Notes: generated from the sequence alone by a model not told the origin. DNA of 64,000 bases from Actinomyces respiraculi (GCF_014595995.2 NZ_CP063989.1:1922001-1986000); one strand, 5' to 3'; positions 8,321 through 18,223 are shown, counted from the stretch's first letter. A program made the numbers and translations.

Positions 8321-9850
8321 TCAGCTCGTGACCACGTCGTCCAGGTCGGAGCGTGCGGTCTTGGACAGGGGCACATCGACGTCGGTCATGGCGACCATCC
8401 ACTTGGCGAAGGAGTGGTCCCCACGCTCACGCAGCTGGCGGTAGAGCTCGGTCGCCAGCTCGCGGCGCACCTGGTCGTAGGCCGGCGAGGTGTACACATT
8501 CGTCATCTCGCTGGGGTCGTGGCGCAGGTCGTAGAGCTCGTTGATTGACTCCGGTGAGACCACGAGCTTGTAGTCGCGGGTGCGCAGCATCCGCTGCTGG
8601 AGGGGGAAGTGGTGCCCGTGGAACTCGCAGACGATGTCCTGGCGCCAGTCACTCGCCTCCTGGCCCCGGGTCAGGTCGAGGATTGAGCGCCCGTCGCGCA
8701 CCAGGGCGGGGTCCAGCCGGGCGATCTCCATGACCGTGGCCGGCAGGTCGATGAGCGAGACGAAGGCGTCTGAGCGCCCGACGGTCGAGACCCCGGGGAC
8801 GCGGGCGATGAAGGGCACGTTGTAGATGTCGTCATACATCGCCGGCCCCTTGTCATTCATCCGGTGCGCACCGGTGAACTCGCCGTGATCGGCGGTGAAG
8901 AACACCGCCGTGTCCTCCAGCACCCCCAGCTCGCGGGCCACGTCCAGGATCCGGCCGATCTCGAAGTCGATCATCGCCACATATCCCCAGTAGACGGCGA
9001 TGAGCTTCTTCCACTGCTCGTTGGTGAAGGACGAGGTGGACCAGTAGGTGGCGTAATTGGACTGGATGGGGGGCTTGCCGATGAGCGAGTCGCCGAAGCT
9101 CTCGGGCAGCTCGACGACGTCGGGGTCAATGAGGTCGAACCACTCATCGGGCAGGAAGTAGGGCAGGTGGGGCCCGAAGAAGTGCACGTCAAGACAGAAC
9201 GGGCGCTCCTGCTCCTTCCACTGCTGCGCGTATTGGCGCAGCCGTGCGATTGCCCGGTCTGCGAGGAAGCGTTCGAAGGTCGCCTCCTCGGGCTGGTCCA
9301 GGCGCGCGGCGATGATATGGCCCGGCCGCCCCCCAGGCAGCGTTCCCCGCCACAGGTCGTGTGCCTTCACCGGAGGCAGGTCGTTGTCCTTGAGCCAGGC
9401 GACGTACTCCTCATTCGCCACCGGGTTCTCTGCCCCCCAGAAGGTGTCGTCATCCGCCCCGAAGGCGCCGGGCAGGTTGGCACCACAGTGGTACTTGCCC
9501 ACGATCCCGACGTTGTAGCCGTGGTCCGCGAGCTCACGGGTGTAGGTCCACGTCCCCAACGGGATCGCGGTCTGGTAGGCGATGTTCCACTCCGGGTTCG
9601 CCAGGACCTGGTGGCGGATCGGCAGAGTCCCGGTCATGAGAGACGCCCGGGCGGGCGTGCAGATCGCCGTCGGAGTGAAGGCGTGAGTGAAGGCAAAGCC
9701 CTCTTGGCCGAGCTCATCAAGCACCGGGGTCCGCGCGTACGGATTGCCCAGGCACCCGATCGTGTCCACGCGGTGCTGATCAGTCATCAGCACCAACACA
9801 TTACGCACGTTGTCAGGAATCTCTGTCGGCCTTTGTTCCACGGAACCCAT
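8321..9850 (-). CDS. Sulfatase (alkaline phosphatase superfamily, Cys-type)
   Basis: Hydrolyses sulfate esters. The N-terminal NVLVLMTDQHRVDTIGC supplies the first metal-binding Asp, and ICTPARASLMTG near residue 65 is the C-x-P-x-R motif whose cysteine becomes formylglycine. FFTADHGEFTG in the second half supplies further metal ligands. Length about 509 aa is normal. There is no signal peptide, so the enzyme looks cytoplasmic and would act on an imported substrate. The ATG at 9850 follows GGGAG by 8 nt; 9865 is the longer alternative. It is the last gene of the leftward ROK-ABC-sulfatase operon. No formylglycine-generating enzyme or radical-SAM sulfatase maturase lies in the window. The family cannot tell aryl, choline or sugar sulfatase apart from sequence alone. 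Confidence 0.9.
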   Translation of the reverse strand: MGSVEQRPTEIPDNVRNVLVLMTDQHRVDTIGCLGNPYARTPVLDELGQEGFAFTHAFTPTAICTPARASLMTGTLPIRHQVLANPEWNIAYQTAIPLGTWTYTRELADHGYNVGIVGKYHCGANLPGAFGADDDTFWGAENPVANEEYVAWLKDNDLPPVKAHDLWRGTLPGGRPGHIIAARLDQPEEATFERFLADRAIARLRQYAQQWKEQERPFCLDVHFFGPHLPYFLPDEWFDLIDPDVVELPESFGDSLIGKPPIQSNYATYWSTSSFTNEQWKKLIAVYWGYVAMIDFEIGRILDVARELGVLEDTAVFFTADHGEFTGAHRMNDKGPAMYDDIYNVPFIARVPGVSTVGRSDAFVSLIDLPATVMEIARLDPALVRDGRSILDLTRGQEASDWRQDIVCEFHGHHFPLQQRMLRTRDYKLVVSPESINELYDLRHDPSEMTNVYTSPAYDQVRRELATELYRQLRERGDHSFAKWMVAMTDVDVPLSKTARSDLDDVVTS

Positions 9851-9983
9851 CAGTCTGTCTCCCATCCATCATCACGAAACGTTGAAGATCACTGGCGGCG
9901 CGCCTAAGGATCGTGGCGCGCACGCCATCGGAGCCGGCCGGAGGTCGCGGCAGCGCGATCTCCGGCCGGCAGCGGGCACAGGG

Positions 9984-11003
9984 CTACTTCGTGCCGCCCT
10001 CGCCGGCCTGGGTGAAGAACTCCGAGGCGTACCACTGCGAGGCGTCCGCGGGATCCGTCAGCTTCTCCGCCTTGACATAGAACTCTGCCAGCGCGTTGAG
10101 CCAGGTGACGATAGTGCCGTCGTCAGTCAGCTCCTGCAACTGTGCGGAGTCGTAGTAGTTGGCGTAGTCGGCGTCCGACTTGAGCGTGGCCGGGTCCGCC
10201 TTGATCAGCGCCGCGGTGAGCTCAATGGTCTTGTCCTGGTTGCGCGCACGGAAATCAATAGCCTCACGCAGCACCTTTGCCATCTTCAGCGCCGTGTCAT
10301 CGTCGATGTCGGTACGCATGACGGAGGCGGAGGGGAAGGCCATCGTGTCCTTGAAGTCCTCGTCCTTGGCCAGCTCGACGAGGTCGGGCACCTGCTCCTT
10401 GATCGTGCCCAGCAGCGGGTACCAGATCCCGGCGGCGTCGATCTGCCCGGCTGAGAAGGCTGAGACGACGGTGGTCGGGTCCATGGCGACCTTCTCGATG
10501 TCGTCCAGGGTCATACCCCCCTTCTCCAGTGCGAGCTGGAGAATCAGGTCGCCACTCGTACCCTCAGGGACACCGACCTTCTTGCCCGCGAGGTCCTTGA
10601 TCGAGGTGATGCCGGGCTGTGCGATGACGCGGTCGGCGTTGGATGTCGAGTTGAGGCTGAGGACCATCGCCTTGCCGGAGGCCGGCAGCCACATCGCCCC
10701 CGAGCCGATGTAGCCGAAGTCCAGGTCCTTCGTCCCCAGCGCCTGGATCTGCAGGGGCCCGTTGGTGAAGGTGGACAGCTCGGCCTCCAGCCCGTGCGTG
10801 CTCCACAGGTCCTGGTCGTTGGCGATGGCCATGAGGGAGGCGCCGTTGTAGTCGGCGATGTAGCCGACCTTGATCTTGGTGGCCTCAGTGCCGGCGGCGG
10901 ATTGGACGTCCTCGTCCTCGCCGCACGCGGCGATTGTCGTGGCACCTGTGACCAGGGCTGCCAGGCCGAGGGCGTGTCTGCGGGAGAATGTCGTCGTTGA
11001 CAT
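9984..11003 (-). CDS. ABC transporter substrate-binding lipoprotein (NitT/TauT type)
   Basis: The periplasmic-equivalent receptor of the adjacent importer, anchored as a lipoprotein. Signal: SRRHALGLAALVTGATTIAAC, with the lipobox cysteine near residue 26. The mature part has the NMT1/SsuA-like fold: VGYIADYNGASLMAIANDQ, DFGYIGSGAM, and ITSIKDLAGKKVGVPEGTSG near the middle. This family binds sulfonates, taurine, nitrate or pyrimidine precursors. The downstream sulfatase argues for a sulfur-containing organic ligand, which is inference. The true start is the ATG at 11003 behind GAAGGA; an upstream in-frame ATG at 11111 gives an implausible His/Pro-rich extension. Confidence 0.9.
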   Translation of the reverse strand: MSTTTFSRRHALGLAALVTGATTIAACGEDEDVQSAAGTEATKIKVGYIADYNGASLMAIANDQDLWSTHGLEAELSTFTNGPLQIQALGTKDLDFGYIGSGAMWLPASGKAMVLSLNSTSNADRVIAQPGITSIKDLAGKKVGVPEGTSGDLILQLALEKGGMTLDDIEKVAMDPTTVVSAFSAGQIDAAGIWYPLLGTIKEQVPDLVELAKDEDFKDTMAFPSASVMRTDIDDDTALKMAKVLREAIDFRARNQDKTIELTAALIKADPATLKSDADYANYYDSAQLQELTDDGTIVTWLNALAEFYVKAEKLTDPADASQWYASEFFTQAGEGGTK

Positions 11004-11083
11004 GAGGGATTCCTTCGGTTGTTCGAGTGGGTGGGTGGTGTGGTTGTGAGGTGGCGGTGTGGTTATGAGGGTGTGGCCGGCCT

Positions 11084-11890
11084 TCAGTCCTGGTGGTAGA
11101 CGGCGTGCCACACCTGGTTGCGCAAGGCCGCGAACTGCGGTGACATGCGCACCTCGTCATTGCGTGGGTAGGGAAGATCGACGTTGATGATCTGCTGGAT
11201 CCGTCCGGGACGGGCCGCCATCACAACCACCCGGTTCGCCAGGAAGACCGCCTCATCGACGTCGTGGGTGATGAACACGACGGTGCGCCGGTCCTGGCTC
11301 CAGGTCTCCAGCAGCTGCTCCTGCAGACGTACCCGGGTCAACGCGTCGAGCGCCCCGAATGGCTCGTCCATGAGCAGGATCGAGGGGTTGACCGCGTAGG
11401 CGCGGGCGATGGCACAGCGCTGCTTCATACCGCCGGACAGCATCTTGGGAAGTGCGTCCGCGAACTGCCCGAGCCCGACCAGGTCGATGAAGTGCTCGGC
11501 GATGCGGCGGCGCTCCGCCTTGTCCTTCACCGTGTTCTTCAGGCCGAACTCGACATTCTTGCGGACCGTCAGCCAGGGGAAGAGGGCGTACTGCTGAAAG
11601 ATCATTCCCCGCTCTGGTCCGGGCCCGCGCACCTGACGGCCATCGACCAGCGCCCGCCCCGAGGTGGGACGGTCAAGGCCGACAAGGATGTTCATGAGGG
11701 TGGACTTGCCGCATCCCGAGGGACCGACCACCGTGACGAACTCGTTCTCGCTCACGCACAGGTCCACTCCGTCAAGGGCGACGAAGGGCTCGGCCCCACC
11801 GATGTCAAAGGTCTTGCGAACCTGCTCGACCTGGATCTTGGCGGCGCTCACGTCCTGGCTGACGCTCGTGTGAGCCTGCTCTGTCTTCAT
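11084..11890 (-). CDS. ABC transporter ATP-binding protein (SsuB/TauB type)
   Basis: The 268-aa ATPase that drives the importer from the cytoplasmic side. Walker A GPSGCGKST near residue 60, Q-loop FQQYALFPWL, signature LSGGMKQRCAIARAYAV near 150 and Walker B ILLMDEPFGALD are intact, followed by the switch histidine in VFITHDVDEAVFLANR. The start ATG overlaps the permease stop by one base (TGATG), so translation is coupled. Same operon as the receptor (80 nt downstream) and the permease. Confidence 0.93.
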   Translation of the reverse strand: MKTEQAHTSVSQDVSAAKIQVEQVRKTFDIGGAEPFVALDGVDLCVSENEFVTVVGPSGCGKSTLMNILVGLDRPTSGRALVDGRQVRGPGPERGMIFQQYALFPWLTVRKNVEFGLKNTVKDKAERRRIAEHFIDLVGLGQFADALPKMLSGGMKQRCAIARAYAVNPSILLMDEPFGALDALTRVRLQEQLLETWSQDRRTVVFITHDVDEAVFLANRVVVMAARPGRIQQIINVDLPYPRNDEVRMSPQFAALRNQVWHAVYHQD

Positions 11891-12714
11891 CAACGACGCT
11901 CCTGCCAGCCGGTGAGCTTGTGCTCGATCAGAAGGAGGGTGCGGTCCATGACCAGACCAAGCACCCCGATGGCGACCAGCGAGACGAAGATCGTCGGCAG
12001 GTCGTAGTACACCTGCGCCTGCTGCATCCGGTACCCCAGTCCTTGCTGGGCAGCGATGAGCTCGGCAGCAACCACGGTCGCCCAGGCCGCGCCCAGGCCC
12101 ACTCGCATCCCGACGAGGATGAATGGGGTTGAGGCCGGCACGACCACTTTGAGGAAGATGCGACCGTCTCCAGCGCCCAGCACCCTGGCTGCGTTGATGA
12201 GGGTGTTGTCGACGCTGATCACGCCCTGGTAGGTCGACACGACGCATGACAGGAAGGCGGCCAGGAAGATGACGAAGATCTTCGGCTGCTCCCCGATGCC
12301 CATGAGGACGATGGCGAGCGGGATGATCGCCAGCGGAGGGACGGTACGGAAGAACTGCACCCAGGGCTCGATCATCCCGCGGGCGAACCAGTACCAGCCC
12401 ATGAGGAAGCCGGCGGGGATCGCGAGCAGCGTGCCCAAGGAGAATCCTGTCAGGACACGGGTCAGGGAGGCCCCCAGGTCAGACAGGAACGTTCCGTCCT
12501 CCCACAGGAGGGCGAAGGCGCGGAGCGTCTCGGGCGGCGTCGGCAGGCGGAACCCGCTGACTGACAGCACCCACCACAGCCCGACACCACCCACGACCGA
12601 GACGATGTTGAGGGCCCACATCTGGCGTCGACGGCGCAGGGCCTGGCGCTGATCGGCGGAGAGCCGACGTGGGGGGCGTCTGGTGAAAGGGGCCAGTAAT
12701 GACGTCGTTGTCAT
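11890..12714 (-). CDS. ABC transporter permease (SsuC/TauC type)
   Basis: Integral membrane channel of the importer, 274 aa with about six hydrophobic segments. The cytoplasmic coupling motif EAA-like stretch reads [20 protein letters not shown] (about residues 165-185), followed by [19 protein letters not shown]. It starts with ATG behind GGAGGTAAC, 28 nt after the ROK regulator, and overlaps the ATPase gene. The presence of receptor, permease and ATPase makes a complete importer. Confidence 0.92.
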   Translation of the reverse strand: MTTTSLLAPFTRRPPRRLSADQRQALRRRRQMWALNIVSVVGGVGLWWVLSVSGFRLPTPPETLRAFALLWEDGTFLSDLGASLTRVLTGFSLGTLLAIPAGFLMGWYWFARGMIEPWVQFFRTVPPLAIIPLAIVLMGIGEQPKIFVIFLAAFLSCVVSTYQGVISVDNTLINAARVLGAGDGRIFLKVVVPASTPFILVGMRVGLGAAWATVVAAELIAAQQGLGYRMQQAQVYYDLPTIFVSLVAIGVLGLVMDRTLLLIEHKLTGWQERR

Positions 12715-12742
12715 GTTACCTCCGGGTTGGTTGAGGCACGGG

Positions 12743-13933
12743 TCAGTTCACTGACCTGTCCGGTATCAAGATGGGGTAGCGCAGCCGGGTGGCGCTCATC
12801 GCCATCAGCGCCGCTCCCAACGCGCCGGCGTCCTCGCCCAGGCGCGCGTGCACGGTCCGCGGGAGGACCTGGTTGACCGGGAGCAGCTCCAGCCCGACCT
12901 GGTCACGCACCACGTCAACAAGGTGGGGCAGGGCAGACACCACGGTGCCCGCGAGGACAATGCGTGCCGGGTCGATCAGCACACAGACTCTTCCCAGTAC
13001 CTTGCCCAGGGCCTGGCCGGCCTCGGTCACGGCCTCGACCGCCACGCGCCGGCCCTGGTGGTAGGCCTGCGCGACGTCCTCAATGCCTGCGACCTGCGCC
13101 CCGCCCTGGCGACAGCGTCGAATGATCGCGCTCGCCGAGGCCACGGTCTCCAGGCAACCGCGTTTGCCGCACCGGCACCTAACGCCGTCGGCCTCGACCG
13201 TCAGGTGGCCGATCTCGCCGCCGAATCCGGACTGACCGGTGACAAGCTGGCCGTTGCACACCAGGGCCCCACCGATACCGTCCGAGACCCTGGCATAGAT
13301 CTGGTTCTCCGGCTGGGCCTCCGTCTGCCAGAGCATCTCCGCAAGGCCGGCGAGGCGGACGTTGTTGTCCACGGACACCGCAGCGCGGTAGCGCTGCCCC
13401 ACCTGTGCGGCAACCTCGCGGATCAGTTCGAGCGCGCCCTCTTGGCCACGCGTGATGAGATCCTCGCCCCGCATGACCGCGGATGAGGGGAAACCGATCC
13501 CGACGCCGGAGACGGCGACCTCTGACGGCGTCTCCCGGGCCAGCACCTCAGAGGCGATCGCGAAGCGGTCGGACCAGGTGGTTTCTCCCGTGTAGGAGCG
13601 ACACGCCTGTGCACGTACCTGGTTGTCCCCCTGCACGAGCACCACGTGCACGCTGCCGTGACTGAACTCGATACCAAGCCAGGTGCGCTGTGCGTCCTCG
13701 ACAACGCGGATCAGCTCCACCGGACGACCCCGGCCTGTGCGAGCGGCCGAGCAGCGCTCAACCTCTCCCTCGGCCATGAGCTCGTTGACGATCGAGCTGA
13801 TCGTCGACCTTGACAGCCCCGTGGCCTCTTGCAGATCCCGGCGTGAGGCCGCGCCCTGCAGGCGCAGGGCGCGAATCACGGCATCCCGGTGCAACTGGCG
13901 GGTGGCCGACCTCACAACCTTGGAAGGTGGCAT
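12743..13933 (-). CDS. ROK-family transcriptional regulator
   Basis: A 396-aa repressor or activator with an N-terminal winged helix ([20 protein letters not shown], then [17 protein letters not shown], about residues 15-60) and a C-terminal ROK sugar-kinase-like domain. The zinc motif [10 protein letters not shown] is intact around residue 240-265. ROK regulators usually sense a sugar or sugar phosphate. Here it is the first gene of the operon with the sulfonate-type importer and sulfatase, so a sulfated sugar or a product of desulfation is a reasonable inducer guess. It probably controls its own operon from the promoter just upstream. Confidence 0.9.
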   Translation of the reverse strand: MPPSKVVRSATRQLHRDAVIRALRLQGAASRRDLQEATGLSRSTISSIVNELMAEGEVERCSAARTGRGRPVELIRVVEDAQRTWLGIEFSHGSVHVVLVQGDNQVRAQACRSYTGETTWSDRFAIASEVLARETPSEVAVSGVGIGFPSSAVMRGEDLITRGQEGALELIREVAAQVGQRYRAAVSVDNNVRLAGLAEMLWQTEAQPENQIYARVSDGIGGALVCNGQLVTGQSGFGGEIGHLTVEADGVRCRCGKRGCLETVASASAIIRRCRQGGAQVAGIEDVAQAYHQGRRVAVEAVTEAGQALGKVLGRVCVLIDPARIVLAGTVVSALPHLVDVVRDQVGLELLPVNQVLPRTVHARLGEDAGALGAALMAMSATRLRYPILIPDRSVN

Positions 13934-13939
13934 GGAGGG

Positions 13940-13969
13940 AATCTACATCCCGCACCTTCTTTACGTCAA
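13940..13969 (-). promoter_or_regulatory. Promoter of the ROK-ABC-sulfatase operon
   Basis: Reading leftward, TTGACG (13969-13964) and TAGATT (13945-13940) are separated by 18 bp and lie directly before the ROK gene. The surrounding stretch 13950-14020 is conspicuously AT-rich for this genome. A ROK operator probably overlaps it, but I see no clear palindrome. Confidence 0.6.
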
Positions 13970-14040
13970 GAGTTCCGACAGAATAACGAAACTATTTTGT
14001 CGCTGGAACCGTCGGCCGACGCCGGGTGGCGCGCGCTCCT

Positions 14041-14096
14041 CGGTTCTCAGTGGCACTCAGTGCTAGTCAGGGCTAGTCAGTGTTGACCAGTGCTGA
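14041..14096. repeat. Degenerate 10-bp tandem repeat downstream of leuD
   Basis: Units with consensus tgctagtcag repeat with an exact 10-bp period: tggcactcag, tgctagtcag, ggctagtcag, tgttgaccag, tgctgatcag. The run ends at the leuD stop codon. It may be slippage debris; the period equals one helical turn. Confidence 0.7.
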
Positions 14097-14783
14097 TCAG
14101 TCCTGGGCGGGACGGATGAAGGGGTAGCCCAGGGCCACGGGCATGTCCTCGCTGCGGGCGGGGACGACCTCCTCCTTGGGCAGCGTGCGCGCCGGCAGGG
14201 TGCGCGGCTTGTGGCCGGGGCGCGAGGCCTCAAAGGCGGAGATCTCATCCTCGTGCTTGAGGGTCAGGGAGATGTCGTCAAGCCCCTCCATGAGGCACCA
14301 GCGCACGTAGTCGTCGATCTGGAAGGTCGTGCGGAAGGAGCCGGCCTCGACGGTGCGCTGCTCGAGGTCCACCGTGATCTCGCTGCCCGGATCGGTCTCG
14401 AGGATCTTCCACAGCTGCTCGGTGTCCTCCTGGCTGATGACACCGGTGACCAGGCCCTGCTTGCCGGAGTTGCCGCGGAAGATGTCGGCGAAGCGCGGGG
14501 CGAGGACCACCTTGAAGCCATAGTCCTTCAGGGCCCACACGGCGTGCTCACGCGAGGAGCCGGTGCCGAAGTCGGGGCCGGCGACAAGCACGGAGGCGCG
14601 CGCGTAGGCCTCCTGGTTGAGAATGAAGTCGGCCTCGGAGGCGCGCCAGCCGGCGAAGAGGGCGTCGTCAAAACCGGTGCGGGTGATGCGCTTGAGGTAG
14701 ACGGCGGGGATGATCTGGTCGGTGTCGACGGCGCTGCGGCGCAGGGGGGCGCCGATGCCGGTGTGACGGATGAACGTGTCCAT
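14097..14783 (-). CDS. leuD: 3-isopropylmalate dehydratase small subunit
   Basis: With LeuC it isomerises 2-isopropylmalate to 3-isopropylmalate in leucine synthesis. The 228-aa product has the swivelling-domain signature [14 protein letters not shown] near residue 20 and [21 protein letters not shown] near residue 70, which includes the substrate-binding Ser-Arg. It lies 19 nt after leuC in the same transcript. The C-terminal tail (about residues 185-228) is a little longer than in enterobacteria. Confidence 0.96.
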   Translation of the reverse strand: MDTFIRHTGIGAPLRRSAVDTDQIIPAVYLKRITRTGFDDALFAGWRASEADFILNQEAYARASVLVAGPDFGTGSSREHAVWALKDYGFKVVLAPRFADIFRGNSGKQGLVTGVISQEDTEQLWKILETDPGSEITVDLEQRTVEAGSFRTTFQIDDYVRWCLMEGLDDISLTLKHEDEISAFEASRPGHKPRTLPARTLPKEEVVPARSEDMPVALGYPFIRPAQD

Positions 14784-14802
14784 GGGGTCTCCTTCGTCCG
14801 GC

Positions 14803-16224
14803 TCAGGCGACGGGCTCGAGGGTCGGCAGGTCCGCGGGGGTGGACAGGGTGCCGCGCACGGCGGTGGCGGCGGCGACGACGGGCGAGACGAGGTGGGTGC
14901 GTCCCCCCTTGCCCTGGCGCCCCTCGAAGTTGCGGTTCGAGGTGGAGGCGGAGCGCTCGCCGGGCTGCAGCTGGTCCGGGTTCATACCCAGGCACATGGA
15001 GCAGCCGGCGTTTCGCCACTCGGCGCCGAAGTCCTTGAAGACCTGGTCGAGGCCCTCAGCCTCGGCCTGCAGGCGCACGCGGGCGGAGGCGGGCACGACG
15101 AGCATGCGCACACCCTCAGCCTTGGTGCGTCCGCGCAGGACGTCGGCGGCGGCGCGCAGGTCCTCGATGCGGCCGTTGGTGCACGAGCCGAGGAAGACGG
15201 TGTCGACGTGGATGTCGCGCAGCGGGGTGCCGGGGCGCAGGTCCATGTACTCGATGGCGCGCTCGGCGGCCCGGCGCTCGGTGGCGTCGGCGATCTGCTC
15301 GGGGTCGGGCACGGCAGCGGAGATCGGCAGGCCCTGGCCGGGGTTGGTGCCCCAGGTGACGAAGGGCTCAATGTCCTTGGCCTCGAGGACGACCTCGGTG
15401 TCGAAGACGGCGTCGTCGTCGGTGCGCAGGGAGCGCCAGTACTCGACGGCGGCGTCCCAGTCCTCGCCCTCGGGGGCGTGGGGGCGGCCCTTGAGGTAGG
15501 CGAAGGTGGTCTCGTCGGGGGCGATCATGCCTGCGCGGGCGCCGCCCTCGATACTCATGTTGCAGATCGTCATGCGGGCCTCCATCGACAGCTGCTCGAT
15601 GGCCTTGCCGCGGTACTCGATGACGTGACCCTGGCCGCCGTTGGTGCCGATCTTGGCGATGATCGCCAGGATGATGTCCTTGGCACCGCTGCCGGCGGGC
15701 AGGTCGCCCTCGATGCGCACGCTCATGGTCTTGAAGGGCGCCATCTGGAGGGTCTGGGTGGCCAGGACGTGCTCGACCTGGCTGGTGCCGATACCGAAGG
15801 CCAGGGCACCGAAGGCGCCGTGCGTGGAGGTGTGGGAGTCGCCGCAGACGACGGTCATGCCCGGCTGGGTGACGCCGAGCTGGGGGCCGACCTGGTGGAC
15901 GATGCCCTGATCGGCGTCGCCCAGGGAGTGCAGGCGCACGCCGAACTCGGCGCAGTTGGCGCGCAGGGTCTCGATCTGGGTGCGGCTGGTGGGGTCCGCG
16001 ATGGGGCGGTCGATGTCCAGCGTCGGGGTGTTGTGGTCCTCGGTGGCCAGGGTGAGGTCGGGGCGGCGGACCTTCCGGCCGGCCAGGCGCAGGCCCTCGA
16101 AGGCCTGGGGGCTGGTGACCTCGTGGACGAGGTGGAGGTCGATGTAGAGCAGGTCGGGGGCGCCGTCGACGCCCGCAGACACGATGTGGTCGCGCCACAC
16201 CTTCTCGGCGAGGGTCATTCCCAT
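14803..16224 (-). CDS. leuC: 3-isopropylmalate dehydratase large subunit
   Basis: The aconitase-family iron-sulfur subunit, 473 aa. [20 protein letters not shown] is near residue 135. The [4Fe-4S] cysteines occur in [14 protein letters not shown] and in [21 protein letters not shown] precedes the ATG by 9 nt; a second ATG two codons in (16218) is possible. It is divergent from the IclR-type regulator, the arrangement known for LtbR/NdgR control of leuCD in Corynebacterium and Streptomyces. Confidence 0.97.
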   Translation of the reverse strand: MGMTLAEKVWRDHIVSAGVDGAPDLLYIDLHLVHEVTSPQAFEGLRLAGRKVRRPDLTLATEDHNTPTLDIDRPIADPTSRTQIETLRANCAEFGVRLHSLGDADQGIVHQVGPQLGVTQPGMTVVCGDSHTSTHGAFGALAFGIGTSQVEHVLATQTLQMAPFKTMSVRIEGDLPAGSGAKDIILAIIAKIGTNGGQGHVIEYRGKAIEQLSMEARMTICNMSIEGGARAGMIAPDETTFAYLKGRPHAPEGEDWDAAVEYWRSLRTDDDAVFDTEVVLEAKDIEPFVTWGTNPGQGLPISAAVPDPEQIADATERRAAERAIEYMDLRPGTPLRDIHVDTVFLGSCTNGRIEDLRAAADVLRGRTKAEGVRMLVVPASARVRLQAEAEGLDQVFKDFGAEWRNAGCSMCLGMNPDQLQPGERSASTSNRNFEGRQGKGGRTHLVSPVVAAATAVRGTLSTPADLPTLEPVA

Positions 16225-16312
16225 CGCTTCTTGCCTCCTGAGATGAACGGATGTCGGAAAACATGACCGACGCTACTTGATGTCTCACCCCTCGGGATGG
16301 CAGTATCAGAGT
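16225..16312. promoter_or_regulatory. Divergent leuC / ndgR control region
   Basis: This 88-nt gap must hold both promoters and, by analogy with characterised LtbR/NdgR systems, the regulator's binding site. The leuC ribosome-binding site AGGAGG lies at its left end. I cannot assign the operator by eye. Confidence 0.5.
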
Positions 16313-17053
16313 ATGGACGCATCATGTGAGAGCGAGAGCAGCAGCGGGGTCGGCGTCATCGACAAGGCCGCCCTCGTCATGAGCGCGCTCGAGGCAGGAC
16401 CGGCCACACTCGCCCAACTGGTCTCCTCCACCCACCTCGCACGCCCCACGGCACACCGCATCGCCGTCGCCCTCGAGTACCACCGCCTCGTCTCGCGCGA
16501 CTCCCAGGGCCGCTTCGTCCTGGGACCGCGGCTCAACGAGCTTGCCGCCGCCGCCGGCGAGGACCACCTGCTCGCCGCCGCGGGCCCCGTGCTCGCCGCG
16601 CTGCGCGACAAGACCCACGAGTCCGCCCAGCTCTACCGCCGTCAGGGCGACGTGCGCGTATGCGTCGCCAACGCCGAGCGCCCCATCGGCCTGCGCGACT
16701 CCATCCCCGTGGGCGCCACCATGTCCATGCTCGGCGGCTCCGGCGCCCAGGTGCTCCTGGCCTGGGAGGAGCCCGACCGCCTCCACCGCGGCCTGGCGGG
16801 CGCCCGTTTCAACGCCACCATGCTCTCGGCGGTCCGACGGCGCGGCTGGGCCCAGTCCGTGGGCGAGCGCGAGCCCGGCGTCGCCTCCGTCTCCGCCCCC
16901 GTGCGCGGCGCCGGCGGCAAGGTCATCGCCGCGATCTCCATCTCCGGACCGATCGACCGCATGGGCCGCCAGCCCGGCCGCACCCACGGCCCGGTCGTCA
17001 TGGCCGCCGCCAGGCGCCTGTCGGAGGTCCTGCGCTCCAACGAGGAGGGCTGA
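16313..17053 (+). CDS. ndgR: IclR-family regulator NdgR/LtbR
   Basis: A 246-aa regulator that in other Actinobacteria controls leuCD and branched-chain amino-acid metabolism. The sequence SGVGVIDKAALVMSALEAGP followed by a winged helix (RPTAHRIAVALEYHRLV) is near-diagnostic for NdgR orthologues. The C-terminal IclR effector domain follows from about residue 75 (LRDSIPVGATMSMLGGSGAQ). I use ATG 16313, which matches orthologue N-termini; TTG at 16277 would add 12 residues. No good ribosome-binding site precedes it, so a leaderless message is possible. Its stop overlaps the pimB start (TGATG). Confidence 0.92.
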   Translation: MDASCESESSSGVGVIDKAALVMSALEAGPATLAQLVSSTHLARPTAHRIAVALEYHRLVSRDSQGRFVLGPRLNELAAAAGEDHLLAAAGPVLAALRDKTHESAQLYRRQGDVRVCVANAERPIGLRDSIPVGATMSMLGGSGAQVLLAWEEPDRLHRGLAGARFNATMLSAVRRRGWAQSVGEREPGVASVSAPVRGAGGKVIAAISISGPIDRMGRQPGRTHGPVVMAAARRLSEVLRSNEEG

Positions 17054-18192
17054 TGCGCCGCACCCTGCTCGTCACCAACGACTTCCCGCCCGTCGTGGGC
17101 GGCATCCAGTCCTACCTGGACGACTACACGCGGAGGCTGCCCGCCGAGGACCTCGTCGTCCTGGCCTCCACTCCCCCGGCCGGCGCCCAGGCCGCCGCCG
17201 AGCACGACGCCCCCCTGCCCTTCGCCGTGCACCGCGCACCCACGCAGGTGCTGCTGCCCACGCCCGACACGCGCAAGCGCATGACCCGGCTCATCCACGA
17301 CGAGCGCATTGAGACGGTCTGGTTCGGCGCCGCCGCGCCCTTGGGGCTGCTCGGTGGCGCCGCCCACCGGGCCGGCGCCAGCCGTGTCATCGCGACGACC
17401 CACGGCCACGAGGTCGGCTGGTCGATGCTGCCCGGCTCACGCCAGGCACTCAAGCGGGTCTTGAGCGAGGCCGACGTCGTGTCCTACATCTCCGACTACA
17501 CACTGGGCCGCCTGCGCCCCTTCATGGCCCCGGACCAGCAGGTGCTGCGCCTGCCCAGCGGCATCGACGTCGAGCGGTTCCGCCCCGACCCGCGGGCACG
17601 GCGGGCCCTGCGCGAGCGCTACCACCTGGGTGAGTCGCCGACGGTCGTGTGCGTCTCACGACTCGTGGTCCGCAAGGGCCAGGACTCGCTCATCCAGGCC
17701 TGGCCCAAGGTGGTCGAGCAGGTGCCGGACGCCCAGCTCGTCATCGTCGGCTGGGGCTCCTACGCCAAGCGCCTGGCGCTGCTCAAGCGCGCCTCCCCGG
17801 TGCGCGACTCGATCATCCTCACCGGTGCGGTGGACGCCGAGGAGCTGCCCGGCCACGTGGCGATGGGCGACGTCTTCGCGATGCCCTGCCGCACACGCGG
17901 ACGAGGGCTCGACGTCGAGGGGCTGGGAATCGTCTTCCTCGAGGCCTCCGCCTGTGGGCTACCGGTCATCGCTGGAACCTCGGGCGGGGCGCCGGAGACG
18001 GTGGTCGAGGGGGTGACGGGCAATGTCGTGGACGGTCTGGACGAGGACGCGCTCGTCGACGCTCTGGTCACCCAGTTGTCGGACGCCGTGCTGCGAGAGC
18101 GCATGGGGCGCGCCGGCAGGCGCCTGATGCAGGAGCAGTGGACGTGGCCGAGCCTGGTGGAGTCCCTGGTCTCAGCCATCAACGCCCGCTGA
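17053..18192 (+). CDS. pimB: GDP-mannose-dependent phosphatidylinositol monomannoside mannosyltransferase (PimB-type, GT4)
   Basis: Adds the second mannose to phosphatidylinositol monomannoside at the inner face of the membrane, a step toward PIMs and lipoglycans typical of Actinobacteria. The 379-aa protein matches PimB' closely: LLVTNDFPPVVGGIQSYLDD at the N-terminus, IETVWFGAAAPLGLL, THGHEVGWSMLPG, SRLVVRKGQDSLI, and the donor-site GLGIVFLEASACGLPVIAG with E at its centre. It starts at the ATG overlapping the ndgR stop, which couples it to that gene. The pairing of a leucine regulator with a mannosyltransferase looks like operon neighbourhood rather than shared function. Confidence 0.92.
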   Translation: MRRTLLVTNDFPPVVGGIQSYLDDYTRRLPAEDLVVLASTPPAGAQAAAEHDAPLPFAVHRAPTQVLLPTPDTRKRMTRLIHDERIETVWFGAAAPLGLLGGAAHRAGASRVIATTHGHEVGWSMLPGSRQALKRVLSEADVVSYISDYTLGRLRPFMAPDQQVLRLPSGIDVERFRPDPRARRALRERYHLGESPTVVCVSRLVVRKGQDSLIQAWPKVVEQVPDAQLVIVGWGSYAKRLALLKRASPVRDSIILTGAVDAEELPGHVAMGDVFAMPCRTRGRGLDVEGLGIVFLEASACGLPVIAGTSGGAPETVVEGVTGNVVDGLDEDALVDALVTQLSDAVLRERMGRAGRRLMQEQWTWPSLVESLVSAINAR

Positions 18193-18195
18193 AAA

Positions 18196-18223
18196 GGCTG
18201 AAGGACCTGTCAGGCCCTCAGCC
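18196..18223 (-). terminator. Rho-independent terminator of nrdR
   Basis: ggctgaagg (18196-18204) pairs with ccctcagcc (18215-18223) with one mismatch. Read leftward it is followed by TTTT (complement of 18192-18195), giving a proper U-tract. It overlaps the nrdR stop and lies between convergent pimB and nrdR. Confidence 0.65.

Noticed and set aside
16225..16312. T-box leader before leuC
   Set aside because: The gap is too short and lacks the T-box sequence and specifier stem; a divergent LtbR/NdgR regulator already explains control.
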